In this document: piece after piece, positions 10,673 through 21,939 of the stretch
Numbering within the stretch: the stretch's first letter is position 1
Layout: each line of letters starts with the position of its first letter
DNA from: Amphiura filiformis
Taxonomy: Eukaryota; Echinodermata; Ophiuroidea; Amphilepidida; Amphiuridae
DNA: 64,000 nucleotides
Direction: 5' to 3'
Assembly: GCF_039555335.1 (NCBI RefSeq)
Contig: NC_092640.1
Location: forward strand, 29,116,026 to 29,180,025
Position numbers and translations under genes: made by a program
Notes under the pieces: model-generated
Seen by the model: only the letters and a program-made list of their open reading frames with translations
What the model was told of the DNA's origin: nothing
Databases searched by the model: none

Positions 10673-11602
10673 CAAGAAGTGTATGCAAGAAGTCATTTCT
10701 TACATTACAAATAAAAGTCAGCCCTTAAAGTGGGTGGTTAATTTCTTAATATAGCGTTCTGGAAAAAAACAATTTGTGCGAGGCGCTATTGTTCATGTTG
10801 TAAGTGTTTGTCCATAATAAAAGTTCGATACTTCTGTCATAGTTATATTATTATGATATATTGCTTAAATATTCATTTTTACGTGTACAAAATGTAAGCT
10901 AAAACATATGAATTTTGTTATTTCATATCACAACAAACAATATTTCATCATATATTCATGAATTTGGTATACTTTACCGGTACTAACCAACTCTCAAAAT
11001 GCATGATATTGTCAGTACAGATATTTCCATCAAGCGATCAATATTGATACATTGTAGCCATAGAATATCTTGACGCATAAAAGATTTATGCATACTTTGT
11101 AGGACTATAATGAGCATGATTATTTTAGAACCAAGTCGGCTATATTGCCTTTTTGTGTTATGGATATAAAAGGATAGTGGCCATTTTGACTTCTAGTTTG
11201 GACCTTTAAAGCAATGATAGTGTAAAAATAGTGCATCAAATGGCTTTAATTGGTAATTGGGCCATCATTTTAAAAAAATGCCAACTTCTTCCAATTCAGA
11301 CTCGGTGGAGCAAGCGTGAAGCCATGGCCTTATTGTAGTTACCTCCTCTGACTGGTCTAAATCCGCCCAGCAACCCACACCACGCTTTGCTAACGATTAC
11401 AAAGTCTGCCCAGAAACCTTCCATTTGCCGGCGTGCAATGACTTTTCCCTCCTAAACTAGCCCCTGTTTGAGAGTCATGCCGCTGCTGCTCAGCGGTAAG
11501 CGGCAGAAAGTATGAAACCAGCATTACGCAGTCGGTAACATGATCAAATTATTTATAAATTCTAATAAAATATCACTATTGCCGGCGATGGCGGATGCCA
11601 AT
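10673..11602. repeat. Segmental duplication block A, copy 2 (middle part)
   Basis: Matches 1178-1905 and then 2999-3255, skipping the mariner element. It therefore preserves the mariner empty site near 11400 (AAAGTCTGCCCAGAAACC versus AAAGTA-[mariner]-TATGTCCAGAAACC). The M3 relic at 11460-11527 has an internal deletion relative to 3050-3178. No genes. Confidence 0.75.
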
Positions 11603-12226
11603 TGACCTTTTCCCCTCTATCCCACAATGCACTATTCCAGGGGGGGTATGACGTAGTTCATCAACCTCATAGATCGTGTGCATCCGATGGTCTTTGCCAG
11701 GCCTTTGCAATTATTTTGTCTTAATATGGGCATACTGATTCCATATATGCGGATTATCGTAAAGGCCATCGATGTTACTAATTATGCAATTATTGAATAC
11801 ACGAGTGATGCAGTTACGGAGCGATGCAGAACATCTGTGTAAGAGATTGTGTTTACTTTTTATTTTCATCTCCGAAAAAACGGACGCCGACAAAATATCA
11901 CTGCGTGTCCCGTCATTAGTTTTTCACCATTAGGTCTATAAAATGTATACAAAGTTAGGTTTCAATAACAGGAAACTTTTTTTGGCGACGACACCATGTC
12001 AATAAGGCAAAGAAATGTTGTTTTTTTGCCCCCGAAAAGTATTAGTGAACGCGCGCCATTATCATGATTATCGGGGATTCCTTTTTTGTGATGAAGGCAC
12101 CAGCCGAAATGTCCGTATTCCAGAATGTAATGAACATAACTCTGTACTCCCCCGGGGAGATGATGTATTTTGTGACACTCATACCCCCCTGGAATAGTGC
12201 ATGATGGGAAAGAGGGAAAAAGGTCT
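11603..12226. mobile_element. TIR element of about 620 bp with nested R3 fragment
   Basis: The left end TGACCTTTTCCCCTCTATCC continues through 'CACAATGCACTATTCCAGG'. The right end is its inverted version (CCTGGAATAGTGCATGATGG .. GAGGGAAAAAGGTC), giving TIRs of about 50 bp. Block A copy 1 has the uninterrupted sequence (GCCATTACTCAGCGGCG near 3252), so this is an insertion. It carries an R3-like segment at 11935-12060. No transposase coding is seen; short frames in both strands are overlapping and unconvincing. Confidence 0.7.
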
Positions 12227-12912
12227 ATACTCAGCGGCGAAGCCAGAGGGGGCTGGGCTGTGCTTCCGGTACTGATGGCCGTCGGCACATATCACCACAT
12301 GACAGTACATAATTCCCTTATTTACTGCAATTTGGGTCATTTAAAGCAATAACATGTGATTTGCTTAAAGAATAGATTCGTATTTAAATGTTAGTTTTCA
12401 CTGATCACATTGTCCCCTTTTAGTTTCGAGGTAAACAAATGAGGTGAAAAGAAGAAAATTGCTATTTCATTCCAGCGCCTTCAATGCGGGTATTATTGAG
12501 CGAAGATTCACGCAGCTAAGACGTGTAAATAAGACGTTTGCCATCACTCGATCGGTGAATTCGAAATAAACTGGAGATCGTCGGATTTAATATAAAAACT
12601 TAAAATTTGCTGTAATTCAAACACTTCAGTCTTAGTCTTTCACTCGACATTTCTTTGTTTTCCTCCACCATTTTAATAGTTTTATCGTTTAGCTATTGTA
12701 ATATGTGTCAAATATTCAAATGGTTTAAAAAGCGAAAAGCTCGTTATAACTAAATTAATATCGAGCAATGCAATACCTTCTTCCAAATTTGTATGTCAAT
12801 GCTTAAGGATAAGAAAGGCTACTTCGACCCATATTCCAATTATCCCTCAATCTGCATTTTCCTCAATCAATGGTAAATATCGCTTCAATAATTCCTTAAT
12901 CAAATCTTTTAT
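12227..12912. repeat. Segmental duplication block A, copy 2 (right part)
   Basis: Counterpart of 3255-3960, with a small insertion near 12500 and a deletion near 12800. Non-coding. The match ends at CTTTTATCAA, where unrelated sequence begins. Confidence 0.7.
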
Positions 12913-13519
12913 CAAATTTTTATTTGTGCGTCACGTGTAACCTAAGGGACATACGCGTACGTGGGATTTTTTTTCTTAGAATTTGCGAGGAAAATACCAC
13001 ATTGCGCGGTGCTGGGAGTAGTTTGAATTCTTCTTTTTCGTCTTCTTTTCTTCTTTTGGACTAACATAGTGTGTTATCTCTCTGTCAAATGGAGCAGAAA
13101 GCTTGCTCAAGAGATATCCAAAAGAGACATTCTTTTTATGACTGTGAACAGGTGCAAATTTATGATATGAAATTGGTTTATTGGTATTTGTCAGGTAAAC
13201 AAGAGCAATTTTGACAAAACAAAATCGTAATTTATATTTCAGGTATATTTCAGGTATATTTTATTAAAATGTCATTGCAGTAAAAAAAAATGAATTGCGA
13301 CACAATTTATAATTTACAAATATCAAAATTTACACATTAATTAATACATCAAAATATATATATGTACAGTTTCAAAATAACATATTACTACATCAAAAAC
13401 ATGTTTAAAGAAAACAGGATTCTAAAAGCACAATTTAAAACAAATTGATAAAGAAATCACAAAGAATGGCACAAAGAAATAAGATCGGTTCTTCTATATT
13501 GGAACTCCATTACATTGTA
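12913..13519. other. Unassigned AT-rich insertion within block A copy 2
   Basis: This segment has no counterpart in block A copy 1. It begins with GC-richer sequence and a pyrimidine tract (TTCTTCTTTTTCGTCTTCTT near 13029), which could be a minus-strand retroposon tail. Long A/T-rich sequence follows. No gene, TIR or tandem array was recognised. Confidence 0.35.
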
Positions 13520-13970
13520 TAGGGTGCACAACTTATAAGTTCCCCCTAATGCTTTTTGAAATAAATCGAAAATTATTTAACGAAATGTAAAATTGTAAAA
13601 CGTTATGAGTAACCTTATTTGTTTTACAAATCTGGGCCAATTTGTAGTGTCACACATCATTGCGTTTAGTCACATTGGTTCATTATGTTTTTTCTTTTAC
13701 AAATACATGAATATCCCTAGCCTACTGTATTGTTTGAGAATTGCGTCCTATGGACTCAGATGCAACTTTTAACACTGTTTAAAACGGTCTCTTTTTTTTA
13801 CATAATGAACCATTGTGACTGAACGCAATGACGTGTGACACTGAAATGTGGTCCACATGTGTAAAACAAATAAGGCTACCCATATCTTTTTACAGGTTTG
13901 CATGTCGTCAAATATTGTTCGATTTAATTAAAAAAGTATTCAGGGGGGAACTTATAAGTTGTGGACCCTA
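13520..13970. mobile_element. Foldback MITE, 451 bp, long inverted repeats, TA target
   Basis: The termini TAGGGTGCACAACTTATAAG and CTTATAAGTTGTGGACCCTA are inverted copies, flanked by TA at 13518-13519 and 13971-13972. The two halves can be aligned as diverged inverted arms of about 170 bp, sharing inner blocks such as CCTTATTTGTTTTACA and 'GTCACACATCATTGCGTTTA' with its relative near 13830. The whole element could fold into a hairpin. It is non-coding; a 69-codon frame over the right arm is spurious. Confidence 0.8.
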
Positions 13971-14209
13971 TAGTTGCAAGTGTTTACTATATTTGTGTTC
14001 TTTTTTAATTGATAAAACCTTGCGTAACATTAAATAAACTAAAAACAACAGATGGCGTTATCACTGTACTAAAATGATTCATATGATCATTTTAAGACCA
14101 GTGACTATATTGGTTGCAATTGAAAATGACAATGTTTATTCCATTTATTAGAACATTGGGAAAATACCTGACTACTATATTATAACCGAATATTCTGGAA
14201 GAGGTTCAT

Positions 14210-14475
14210 TTGGATAGCCCAATGTTCATTTTTGGCTAAAGTTCTGTAAACATATCCATGTAAAAATACTCACATTTTATGGAGACTCGACTTTTCGAAA
14301 CCTACTTGTCTGGTTTCCTGCTCATGAGTGATGACTTGATACAGCAACATTGGTGGTGTTTCTAGAAAAGATAGTGTTTCTAGAATTGTTCAGGATCAAA
14401 TGACTAGGAAACAAGTAGGTTTCTCCATAAAATGTGAGTACTTTGTACAAGGATATGTTTTATAGAACTTTAGCT
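14210..14475. repeat. Local inverted duplication (palindrome) at R1 left edge
   Basis: The left arm (GCTAAAGTTCTGTAAACATA .. ACTCACATTTTATGGAGA .. AAACCTACTTGT) is mirrored by the right arm (ACAAGTAGGTTT .. TCTCCATAAAATGTGAGT .. GTTTTATAGAACTTTAGC). The spacer is about 60-100 bp. The right arm is the normal start of repeat R1; the left arm is an inverted extra copy, so this is a local inverted duplication. Confidence 0.7.
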
Positions 14476-14885
14476 ACAAATATATAACCGAATGTAAACA
14501 AGAATTCCAGGCAGAGCTGTGTTAATGTGATTATAATGTACGGATGTAATAGGTCTCAAAATGAGAGCAATATTAATAAATCTGGATACTCAGTGACTAT
14601 TACAAAGTGTGTCCATGGGGAATTCGTACAGTGCTACGTACAAGTTCAGCTTTTGAGCAAAGAAGAAATCACCAAACGCGGATGCCATGGTTACGGATAC
14701 CATTGTTACAGGCTGAAATTATGGTTATTATTTCGAACATGGACCAAAGTAAGACATAATGGTCGACTATGGATTGAGTTGGACTTTATGGAAAAGGCTT
14801 ACAATTACAATCATCTGGATACAGATCTAACATGCTACGATAGCCTTTATTAGTACAAATTGGCAGATACATGCAAGTGAACCAA
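14424..14885 (+). pseudogene. Decayed coding sequence R1, copy 2 (5' part)
   Basis: Aligned with 4138-4860 and 24596-25190. It lacks the hAT MITE found in the other two copies, keeping the site CGTACAGTGCTACGTAC. The relic frame here reads WIELDFMEKAYNYNHLDTDL then CYDSLY and a TAG stop in the same place as the other copies. It is interrupted at about 14885 and resumes at 15722-15796 and 16692-16765. It cannot encode a protein. Family not recognised. Confidence 0.45.
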
Positions 14886-15329
14886 CTGTGAGTTGTAGGA
14901 GGGTACAGCTACGTGTTTCAAAGAACATGATGCAGTCATGTCTACAGTAGAATTCATCTCGACCTTTGCAGGACTTAACCCCATTAAAAGCTATTAAACC
15001 AAGATAACACTCATTGAAACAGCTCAACTGATTAAATCGGATCTTCTCTGGTTGTGCACAAGTGTCTGTTTTCATGTGCGATATCGCAATAATGCTGGTA
15101 TTCATAGCTTCAGTTGGGTAACCGATTATAAAGGAAACGAAAGGAAACAATGGTATGTGTACCTTTGTTCACGAAATGAGACAATGGCGTGCATTTTGTA
15201 ACCCAGCATTCTTGAAAATGAGCAACATAATGATTGTTGACTTAACACGGTTTGGAAATAATTTCTTCATATTTTTGGTGTTATCTGTCGTTTACATGTC
15301 CTTCCTAAAACACAAAAGTGTGACCCTCT
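14886..15329. other. Insertion inside R1 copy 2, partly related to R2
   Basis: Contains a 'TCGACCTTTGCAGGACTTAA' segment related to 56918-56935 and, inverted, to 18311-18335. This suggests it belongs to repeat R2. Short frames on both strands overlap each other and have no motifs. No gene is called. Confidence 0.35.
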
Positions 15330-15720
15330 CCAAACACCTAAATTAGCTAAAAATTTAGGACATGTTACAAAACTATATTGTCTAGAATTTTAGAAGAGTA
15401 CTTTTAATATTGGCCGGTTATTTTTCACACAGCGACGTTAACTAGGCAATGTACTATTACCTATAACATTAACTAAAACACCAAAGTACGAATATTTCCA
15501 AACATCTAAATTAGCTAAAAATTTAGGACATGTTAAAAAACTATATTTTCTAGAACTTTAGAAGAGTACTTTTAATATTGGCCGGTTATTTTTCACACAG
15601 CGACGTTAACTAGTCATATCCCCATACTTTTAACGTAGGGCTATTTGTAGAGGTCACGCGTCAATGGGAAAGAGCACTGTGTATTGTGTATAGGAAAACG
15701 GACAGTAACTGCAGTATGAT
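15330..15720 (+). repeat. Dispersed repeat R2, copy with internal 165-bp tandem duplication
   Basis: The segment starting CCAAACACCTAAATTAGC (about 15332) is repeated directly at about 15498. Both copies run through 'GGACATGTTACAAAACTATA', 'TATTGGCCGGTTATTTTTCA' and 'CACAGCGACGTTAACTAG'. The same sequence, inverted, lies at 17645-17880 and, in this orientation, at 56935-57130. It continues with GTAGAGGTCACGCGTCAATG and GTATAGGAAAACGGACAGTA in all copies. Element type unknown. Confidence 0.7.
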
Positions 15721-15797
15721 TGACATTTCGAAACCAACCCGTTTTACGTAGCGAAAGTGCCACTTTTCTGCCAGAACGAAGCTGATTTAGGGTATCC

Positions 15798-15863
15798 ATG
15801 GGTACGAGTACGGGTACGGGTACGGAAATTAGTACGGGTACGGGTACGAATAACGGGTACGGC
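15798..15863 (+). repeat. Imperfect (GGGTAC)n microsatellite
   Basis: About ten GGGTAC/GAGTAC-like hexamers, partly interrupted by GGAAATTAGTAC. It lies between R1 copy 2 and the second compound MITE. The 100-codon frame running through it (Thr-Gly repeats) is a product of the microsatellite. Confidence 0.8.
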
Positions 15864-16032
15864 TACTACAAGTCTGACGGACAGTGCAGTATCGGGACAT
15901 GCACGCACGAGAACATGTTGCTTGCCGGACTAGAATGCAACGTATTGGTTGCTAATTTTGTCATGCTGAAAATGTTCTCGTTTTTTCACATAGCTGCATA
16001 TTGGGACGGGTCGATATTTCATATTGTATGTA
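15864..16032. other. Short unique spacer
   Basis: Unique sequence between the hexamer repeat and the compound MITE. No motif was recognised. The end near 16010-16032 is the target into which the MITE inserted (TTGTATGTA next to the element). Confidence 0.3.
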
Positions 16033-16691
16033 CCCAGCAAACACAAAACTTTTCGACATCATTCGCAAAAGGTTATAAAAGGTTGTCAGAAAACGTTTAA
16101 ATGTCGGGTTATATAAAGGGTACATTAATGGTATAAAACGTTTTCATAACATTTGTTGGTAATTTACTGCACAGCAAACACAACTGTTTTACAGAAAACA
16201 GTTAAATGTCGGGTTATTTAAAGGGTATAAAAACGTTTTAATAACATTCCAAAAACATTTTTGAAAACTTGATACAAATCATTCTAAACAGAATGTTATT
16301 TTGGTGTTGAAAAAATATTTTGCAAAAAATGTTTGCCCAAAATATTTACAATAACGTTTTTAAAATGTTTTCACGACCTTTATATAACCGGACATTTAAA
16401 TGTTATTAAAACGTTTTGTAAAAAACATTTTAAGAACATTTCTGTGTTTGCTGGGTGCAAATATTTTAACATAATGTGTGTTGACAAAATATTTGGCAAA
16501 AATAGTTTACAATGACATTTCGAAAACATTTTAAAAATATTGTTGTAGTGTGTTTTCATACAAAACGTTTTAAAACGATTTCATGACCTATATAACCCGA
16601 CATTTTAATGTTATTAAAACGTTTTTACCTAAACCAAAACCCAAAATATAACGTATTTAAAACGTTTTAAAACGTTTTTGTGTTTGCTGGG
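16033..16691 (-). mobile_element. Compound MITE, 659 bp, copy 2 (inverted)
   Basis: Reverse orientation of 8552-9207. It starts CCCAGCAAACACAAAACTTT and ends GTTTTTGTGTTTGCTGGG. The inner terminus pair is at about 16172 (CAGCAAACACAACTG) and 16440 (CTGTGTTTGCTGGGTGC). The TGTCGGGTTATATAAAGGG motif and its inverse are retained. Flanks are GTATGTA and TTCC, so the 2-bp duplication is TA/TT with one change. It separates R1 at 15796 from its continuation at 16692. Confidence 0.88.
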
Positions 16692-16765
16692 TTCCTAATT
16701 CCCAAAAAGGATATTGTTTTATCTTTCTTCGACTTACACTGAAGAAGGAATTCTGGTTAACGAAA

Positions 16766-17395
16766 GGATACAGGCTGAGTCAAAAAGAAGTAAACTCGTG
16801 TTTGAGGGGCTGTAACTAGAGATCTGTAAAGAATCTAAGAAAAATGAAAATATCATTGGACAGAGCAAATCCTATGAAAAATAAATAAGAAATTTTTGCA
16901 ATTGCTTACGGCAAACTCAAGTTATACTCATTTGAATACAACCACCCATTTTCGTAGCTGCACACGGTTTCACTTCCAAAGTACCTATTATATTGATTGG
17001 TAAGGCGCGATATTCAAATGCAAATAAAGTTACGTGGCAGGTGTGGTTTCGATCAATAATTCCCTTATGTTAAAGGTTTTTGTCAATATGAATTTTACCT
17101 CATTGCACTACATTGTAATGAAACGGGCCAAATGACAACATGGCACAACAATTTACCGCACGGGAGCGCACGTTTCTGTCGACGAACTATCATGAAACTA
17201 AGAATCCCACTGAAGTTCAATGTCTTTTTCGTCTCCAATTTCCCACAGTTAATCGGATTCCATGTAAGGGCACATTATGTAAGAATGTGAAAAAGCTCAA
17301 TGTGCATGAGACACTAAGGAACAGACAGCCGGAAGCTTCAGTCTGAGGTGCTCTAATGTCCCGCAATAAATACTGTCCAAACGTTCATACCCCAT
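16766..17395 (+). mobile_element. Mariner-like DNA transposon fragment with helix-turn-helix relic
   Basis: Begins with a terminal-type sequence (GGCTGAGTCAAAAAGAAGTA) and contains the open start of a transposase at 17140-17346. It ends abruptly where block B sequence starts (TTAACTCAAACAAT, about 17400). The corresponding interval in the paralogue near 25700 lacks it. No right TIR was identified, so the element is truncated. Confidence 0.6.
17140..17346 (+). pseudogene. N-terminal fragment of DUF4817-type transposase
   Basis: A 68-codon frame beginning MAQQFTARERTFLSTNYHET, then NPTEVQCLFRLQFPTVNRIP, KGTLCKNVKKLNVHETLRNR and a stop. The start, the Q-LF--FP spacing and the K-V-KLNVHETLRNR segment match the first helix-turn-helix region of invertebrate mariner/IS630-like transposases. 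Complete proteins of this group are several hundred residues longer, and no DDE domain follows. It is therefore a truncated relic, unrelated to the neighbouring receptors. Confidence 0.7.
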
Positions 17396-18671
17396 CCCTT
17401 AACTCAAACAATATGTGTTTTTATTGTGCATTCTGAAGTAAATTAGAGTTAAAGGTGTGTTTGGCCTTGGGTTGTTACTATCCATAACGCTGCAAAATCC
17501 ATATGCACCACTTTATAACTCGATAAGGACAGCAGGTAGCTAGCATCATTACATGCAAACATAATGAAAGCTTGTTCATTTACCTTATTAACGTTCCTCG
17601 TTATAAAATTGTATATATTCAAATATCTATGCAACATCAAAATATGTGTCACATACTGCAGTTACTGTTCATTTTCCTATACACAATACACAGTGCTCTC
17701 ACCATTGACGTGTGACCTCTACAAACAGTGTATGTTAGAGGTACAGGGTATTGCTTGGTTAACGTCACTGTGTGAAAAATAACCGGCCAATATTTTTTGT
17801 ACTCTCTGAAATTCTAGAAAATATGGTTTGCTAACATGTCCTGAAGTTTGAGCTAATTTAGATTTTTGGAAATATTCGCACTTTGGTGTAAGGAAGGGCA
17901 TGGCATGGATTGCAAAATTCCCTGTGTAAATCGAATGCAACTTTTAGTGACTTTCACTCACTTGTGGACCGCTCTCTTCCGAAGGGCATTAAAGCTAAAC
18001 CACTGGACGGATATTTTTTGTACTTGCTGTCAATCAAGAATAATGTATACATTACATGTAGGCTAAAAAACTGAGTAGGTGGGGCATCTGCAAATGTTCG
18101 TACCTCCCTGATATGTAACTGACAGATAACAGCAGAAACAGCCCCATATCTGTCTATAACTTTGGTCAGTGGAGCGAGTCAGGGGATTTCAAGTGGGTGA
18201 TTATTGATTGACAAGTGCTATATTTGGGCATAAATGCAGTCCACTGTTCAATGTGGAGGATGGGCTAGACTTTATCGATTGATAATGCTGGAGTAATTTC
18301 CTGATAACCAGGTTTAAGTACTGCAAATGTCGAATCATGTTGGCCGTGCAGCATAACTGCACTATGTATATAATGATTCATCTTTCAGAAGCGAAAATTT
18401 TCAACAATAAGGCGACCAGTATATTCGTCACACATGGGAAATATCAAATGATGTTTTCGCTTTATCGTTAAAATGTAAGCTAGTGCCAATTACATTCTAA
18501 TTAACAAAATCCTTTAAGGGGAACAATAGAATAACAAAGCCGGAGTACAATCTTTTGAAATGTCTGCTTTACTCAAAAGTGTCGATGATTCTACGTACAC
18601 TTGGAATGGTCATCGTACGTAGCATAATAATCAAGATGTTATTCATATCAGACTTATCTAACTTATAATGT
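17396..18671. repeat. Segmental duplication block B, copy 1 (left part) with inverted R2
   Basis: Segments 17396-17645 and 18370-18671 match 25745-25990, 25995-26228 and 27705-27800. In between, 17645-17880 is the inverted form of repeat R2 (compare 15498-15720 and 56935-57130). Segment 18311-18369 is the inverted form of 56872-56930, so the R2 unit was split by an insertion at about 17880-18310. That inserted stretch shows no gene. Confidence 0.65.
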
Positions 18672-18851
18672 AATGGGATATTTCAGTTGAAATCCATACA
18701 CCCTCTATGAGATACATAACCTTAATCTCCCACACAGGGGGTGTAGATTTCGAATGAAGTCGCCCATTCAGGTAATCCCATTTGTAATTCACACTCCCTG
18801 TGTGGACGGTTAAGGTCATGTCTTCCATAGGAGGAGTATGGATTTCTACTT
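18672..18851. mobile_element. MITE family M1 copy, interrupted by a LINE
   Basis: The left end GGGATATTTCAGTTGAAATCC and a right-end-like TATGGATTTC delimit a MITE of about 190 bp. Related copies are at 23029-23216, 27808-27990, 30346-30530 and 42046-42125. Its last bases (GGAATAGC) reappear only at about 20143, because a LINE sits at 18852-20138. The uninterrupted paralogue at 27808-27990 proves the order of events. Confidence 0.75.
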
Positions 18852-20138
18852 CATAAATTAGAACATTTTGGATTCAGAGGAATTGTTTATGACTGGTTCA
18901 AGAGCTATTTAAGTGATAGAAAACAATATGTGAACTTCAATAATAAAAATTCCAAATATAAAAGAATAATTTGCGGAGTCCCTCAAGGCTCAATATTAGG
19001 TCCTTTACTATTTATTTTGTACATGAATATGATATAACGAATACCTCGAATATATTAGACTTTGAATTGTTTGCTGATGATACGACAATTTTATACTCAA
19101 GCAATGATATTGCTAATCAAATGTCATTAATAAATAAAGAGTTATCCGAAGTGAGTAACTGGTTTAAAGCAAACAAACTTTCTGTAAATGCTAGTAAAAC
19201 TAATTACATGATTATGGGTACCCCTAGAATGACTTCGATAAATAATTCACAAGAAAACAGAGATATTACTTTGGATGGTACAAACTTGCAAAGGGTAACC
19301 GAAACCAAATTTTTAGGTGTAATTATCGATGAAAATCTCACATGGAAAAACCATATCAACGGAATCTCAAAAACAATCTCACGGAATATAGGTATGATAA
19401 ACAAGTTGAAATGTTTTATACCTGGGCGTGTTTTGCACACGCTTTATTGTACGCTTGTCTTGCCTTATATTAATTATGGTATACTTACATGGGGGAATGC
19501 ATGTAAAACATATCTTGATAAAATACATTTGCTCCAAAAATGGGCCATGAGAACTATTTCAAATAGCCATTATCGAAGCCATTCTGGACCACTATTTCAT
19601 AAATTCAATATGCTCAATGTATATGATTTATTCAAACTAGAACTAGGTGTATACATGTATAAATATTCTATTAAACAACTGCCATGTTCATTTGACAGTT
19701 TCTTTCTAAAACGATCCGATATTCATAGCTATCACACAAGAAACAGTAATAAGTATAATCAAACAATAAACAAGAAAGTATTCACTGATCATTCAATCAG
19801 GACTACCGGCCCACTGTTATGGAATTCCCTGAACGATAACCTTAAAGTAGCAAACTCAATCAAACATTTTCGAAACAAATATAAAAAACACCTAATCTCA
19901 TTTTACAACTAGTTCTTGGAGCCCCGTTTTTGTTCTTGTGTGATAGGCTTAATATACTCTGTTTGTTTGTTGTTGTATTAATTTAGTTCTGTAAGGGGAT
20001 GTTCAATGCTGGCCTTATTGGCCTTTCGATCATCTCCTCCATAATTGTCTTGTTTTATTTTTATGATGTTGAATTTCTTTGTATTTTGTTGTTTTTTATT
20101 ATGGAAATAAAGATTCATTCATTCATTCAGATTCATTC
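18852..20138 (+). mobile_element. 5'-truncated LINE (non-LTR retrotransposon) with (ATTC)n tail
   Basis: Only the C-terminal half of the reverse transcriptase remains. From 18852 one frame reads GFRGIVYDWFKSYLSDRKQY and GVPQGSILGPLLFILYM; after a frameshift near 19018 the frame ending at 19912 continues with FADDTTILYSS. It then runs through LGVIIDENLTWKNHI and NYGILTWG to LLWNSLNDNLKVANSIKHF. The catalytic ADD is present, but the protein is incomplete and frameshifted, so this is a dead copy. The 3' end has AATAAAG followed by ATTCATTCATTC. Clade: Jockey/CR1-like group, not resolved further. The paralogous locus at about 27970 has no insertion. Confidence 0.88.
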
Positions 20139-20456
20139 AAATGGAATAGCACATTCTTACTTTAATAAAAGCTTTGGACTTTTTGTATTGTTGGAATCAT
20201 AAAAAGAAAGCATGTAAAATACAATATGTGAATGTACTAGAAATAACACTTCAAAAGGAGAATCTAATAACGATTGTCTTCTGTATGTATAGTAATTCGG
20301 ATTGTGATGTTGACGGAATTAACTCCTGTGACATTTCACGTGCAAGTCCATTACCGAACACATTGCTTTCTCAAATGCCTGCGGCCTAATAGTATAACAA
20401 AACTCAGCACTGTTTTGCTAATAAGGATTCAACGTTTACCGAAGTAGTGGTTGAAA
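20139..20456. repeat. Block B copy 1: upstream flank of GPCR pseudogene
   Basis: Matches 27985-28350 closely, including AAGCTTTGGACTT.., 'GATTGTGATGTTGACGGAAT' and 'CAGCACTGTTTTGCTAATAA'. It is the former 5' flank or 5' untranslated region of the receptor. A short segment near 28085-28130 of the paralogue is missing here. Confidence 0.7.
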
Positions 20457-21543
20457 ATGGATGTCGATGAAAGCCAATGTTCCCGTATTTATATTGTTTC
20501 TGATCCCATAGCAGCTCAAAAGCAACTATATAGTGACATGGATAAGTTGATTCTCCAAGTTATTATCCCTGCGTTTTCTGTTTTAGGCGTAACCGGGAAT
20601 TCTGCATTTCTTTTCATGGTGATGCGCTTACCTAAAATGCGCACATCTCTGTCAGCTTATTTAGCATCTTTGGCTATAAGCGATGTGATGTTTCTCATCC
20701 TGTCAAACATTTGGTATGCGATAACTTTAAATCGGACGGATATCAGCTTGGCCTGGCCCGTGTACTCAGCAGCAGGGTGTGTGACCGTTATTCTGTCGAC
20801 ACATACTTGGTATTTTGTGTCGGTAGGGCTGACCACCTTGATATCCGTAGAACGATATCTCGCCGTTTGTCAACCTCTGAAGCACATGAGTTTCAAAGAC
20901 AAAAAGCGCAACCTGAAAGTCATACTGAGTACCTTATTGCTTGCTGTAATCCTAACCAGCTCTTACATACCGCGTATAGTATAACAACGTCTGCCTGATA
21001 TGGCCTGAGACGCCTGACTTTGTCGGATACCCATCTATGATTGGCGTTTGTGGAAGCTATGGCCCATCCATTAATAGGAATTCTCTTGATCGTGGTTTTC
21101 ATAACATCAGCAGGTGTTAACGGGTTCTTGTACTTCAAATATTGATGGCATTAAGTAGTCGGAAAGTGCTTACGACGTCACGATCATTCGCAGGGACTGC
21201 CAATATTGAAGCAAACCGGGTTCGCAATCAGGTAGCTCGTACCCTTGTCATTAATGGGATTGTGTTCTTCATCTGCCAAATTCCGTCACGCATTGATAAC
21301 TTAGATGATATTTTTGACCATCATGTTGCGAACTTTGACCTCTTAAATGACAAACAGGAGGCAACGGTGACTGCTATCGGTCATGCATTTCTGTTCTTGA
21401 ACTCGATCATTAATCCGTTTATTTACGTGTTTAGCTGTCGCCATTACCGACTTGGAATGTTGGAAGCCTTTGGATGGAAGAGCGAGTTGAAGCTAAAAAG
21501 GGAAAAATCAACCTCTCGGTCATTCATTACTACTTCGATTTAA
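20457..21543 (+). pseudogene. Class A GPCR pseudogene, near-identical to 28351-29454
   Basis: Starts MDVDESQCSRIY and follows the intact paralogue closely through TM1-TM4, including ERYLAVCQP and the conserved Cys before TM3. It then breaks. Near 20978 the intact TTACTCCTGG has become TATAG (net -5), destroying ECL2. Near 21072 eight bases (CCTATGAA) are lost before TM5. Near 21140 one A is lost. Together these give a 14-base shortfall, so the second half (TM6 ICQIP, TM7 NPFIY, tail) is in another frame from 21145 to 21543. One further 3-bp deletion is in frame. No full-length receptor can be made. Confidence 0.93.
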
Positions 21544-21939
21544 AATTAAACTCTTACCATTTTAGTTTTTGCATGTATTCACCATTAACAGTCAATAATA
21601 TTTATGTGTTGTGTACTTATTCGAAATGTTCTATGGTTTATTTGTCTAATAACTACAGGCACCATATCGGAACTAAAGACAGCAAAAGAAGTAAGGTACC
21701 GGTTATTTTTACCCCTGTTAACAAAGACTTGTAGTAGGTATGTCACAGTGGCTGCACAATAATTCTTCTACACTGTGCATGCAAGCATAACAGTGAATTG
21801 AAAAGCGCGCGCTTCAAAGTTGGCCAATTTTAGAAAACATCCATGTCGATAAATGAATTTCCTCATATGCTTCATTAGAATTGAGGCCACGATTTTTTGT
21901 GCAATCTCACAATGCCCCTTTAATTCAACATACATGTGT
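21544..21939. other. 3' flank of the GPCR pseudogene
   Basis: 21544-21730 matches 29455-29640, including CTCTTA..CATTTTAG and 'GCATGTATTCACCATTAACA'. It is therefore the shared 3' untranslated/flanking region. 21740-21939 has no counterpart there and no recognisable feature. Confidence 0.5.
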
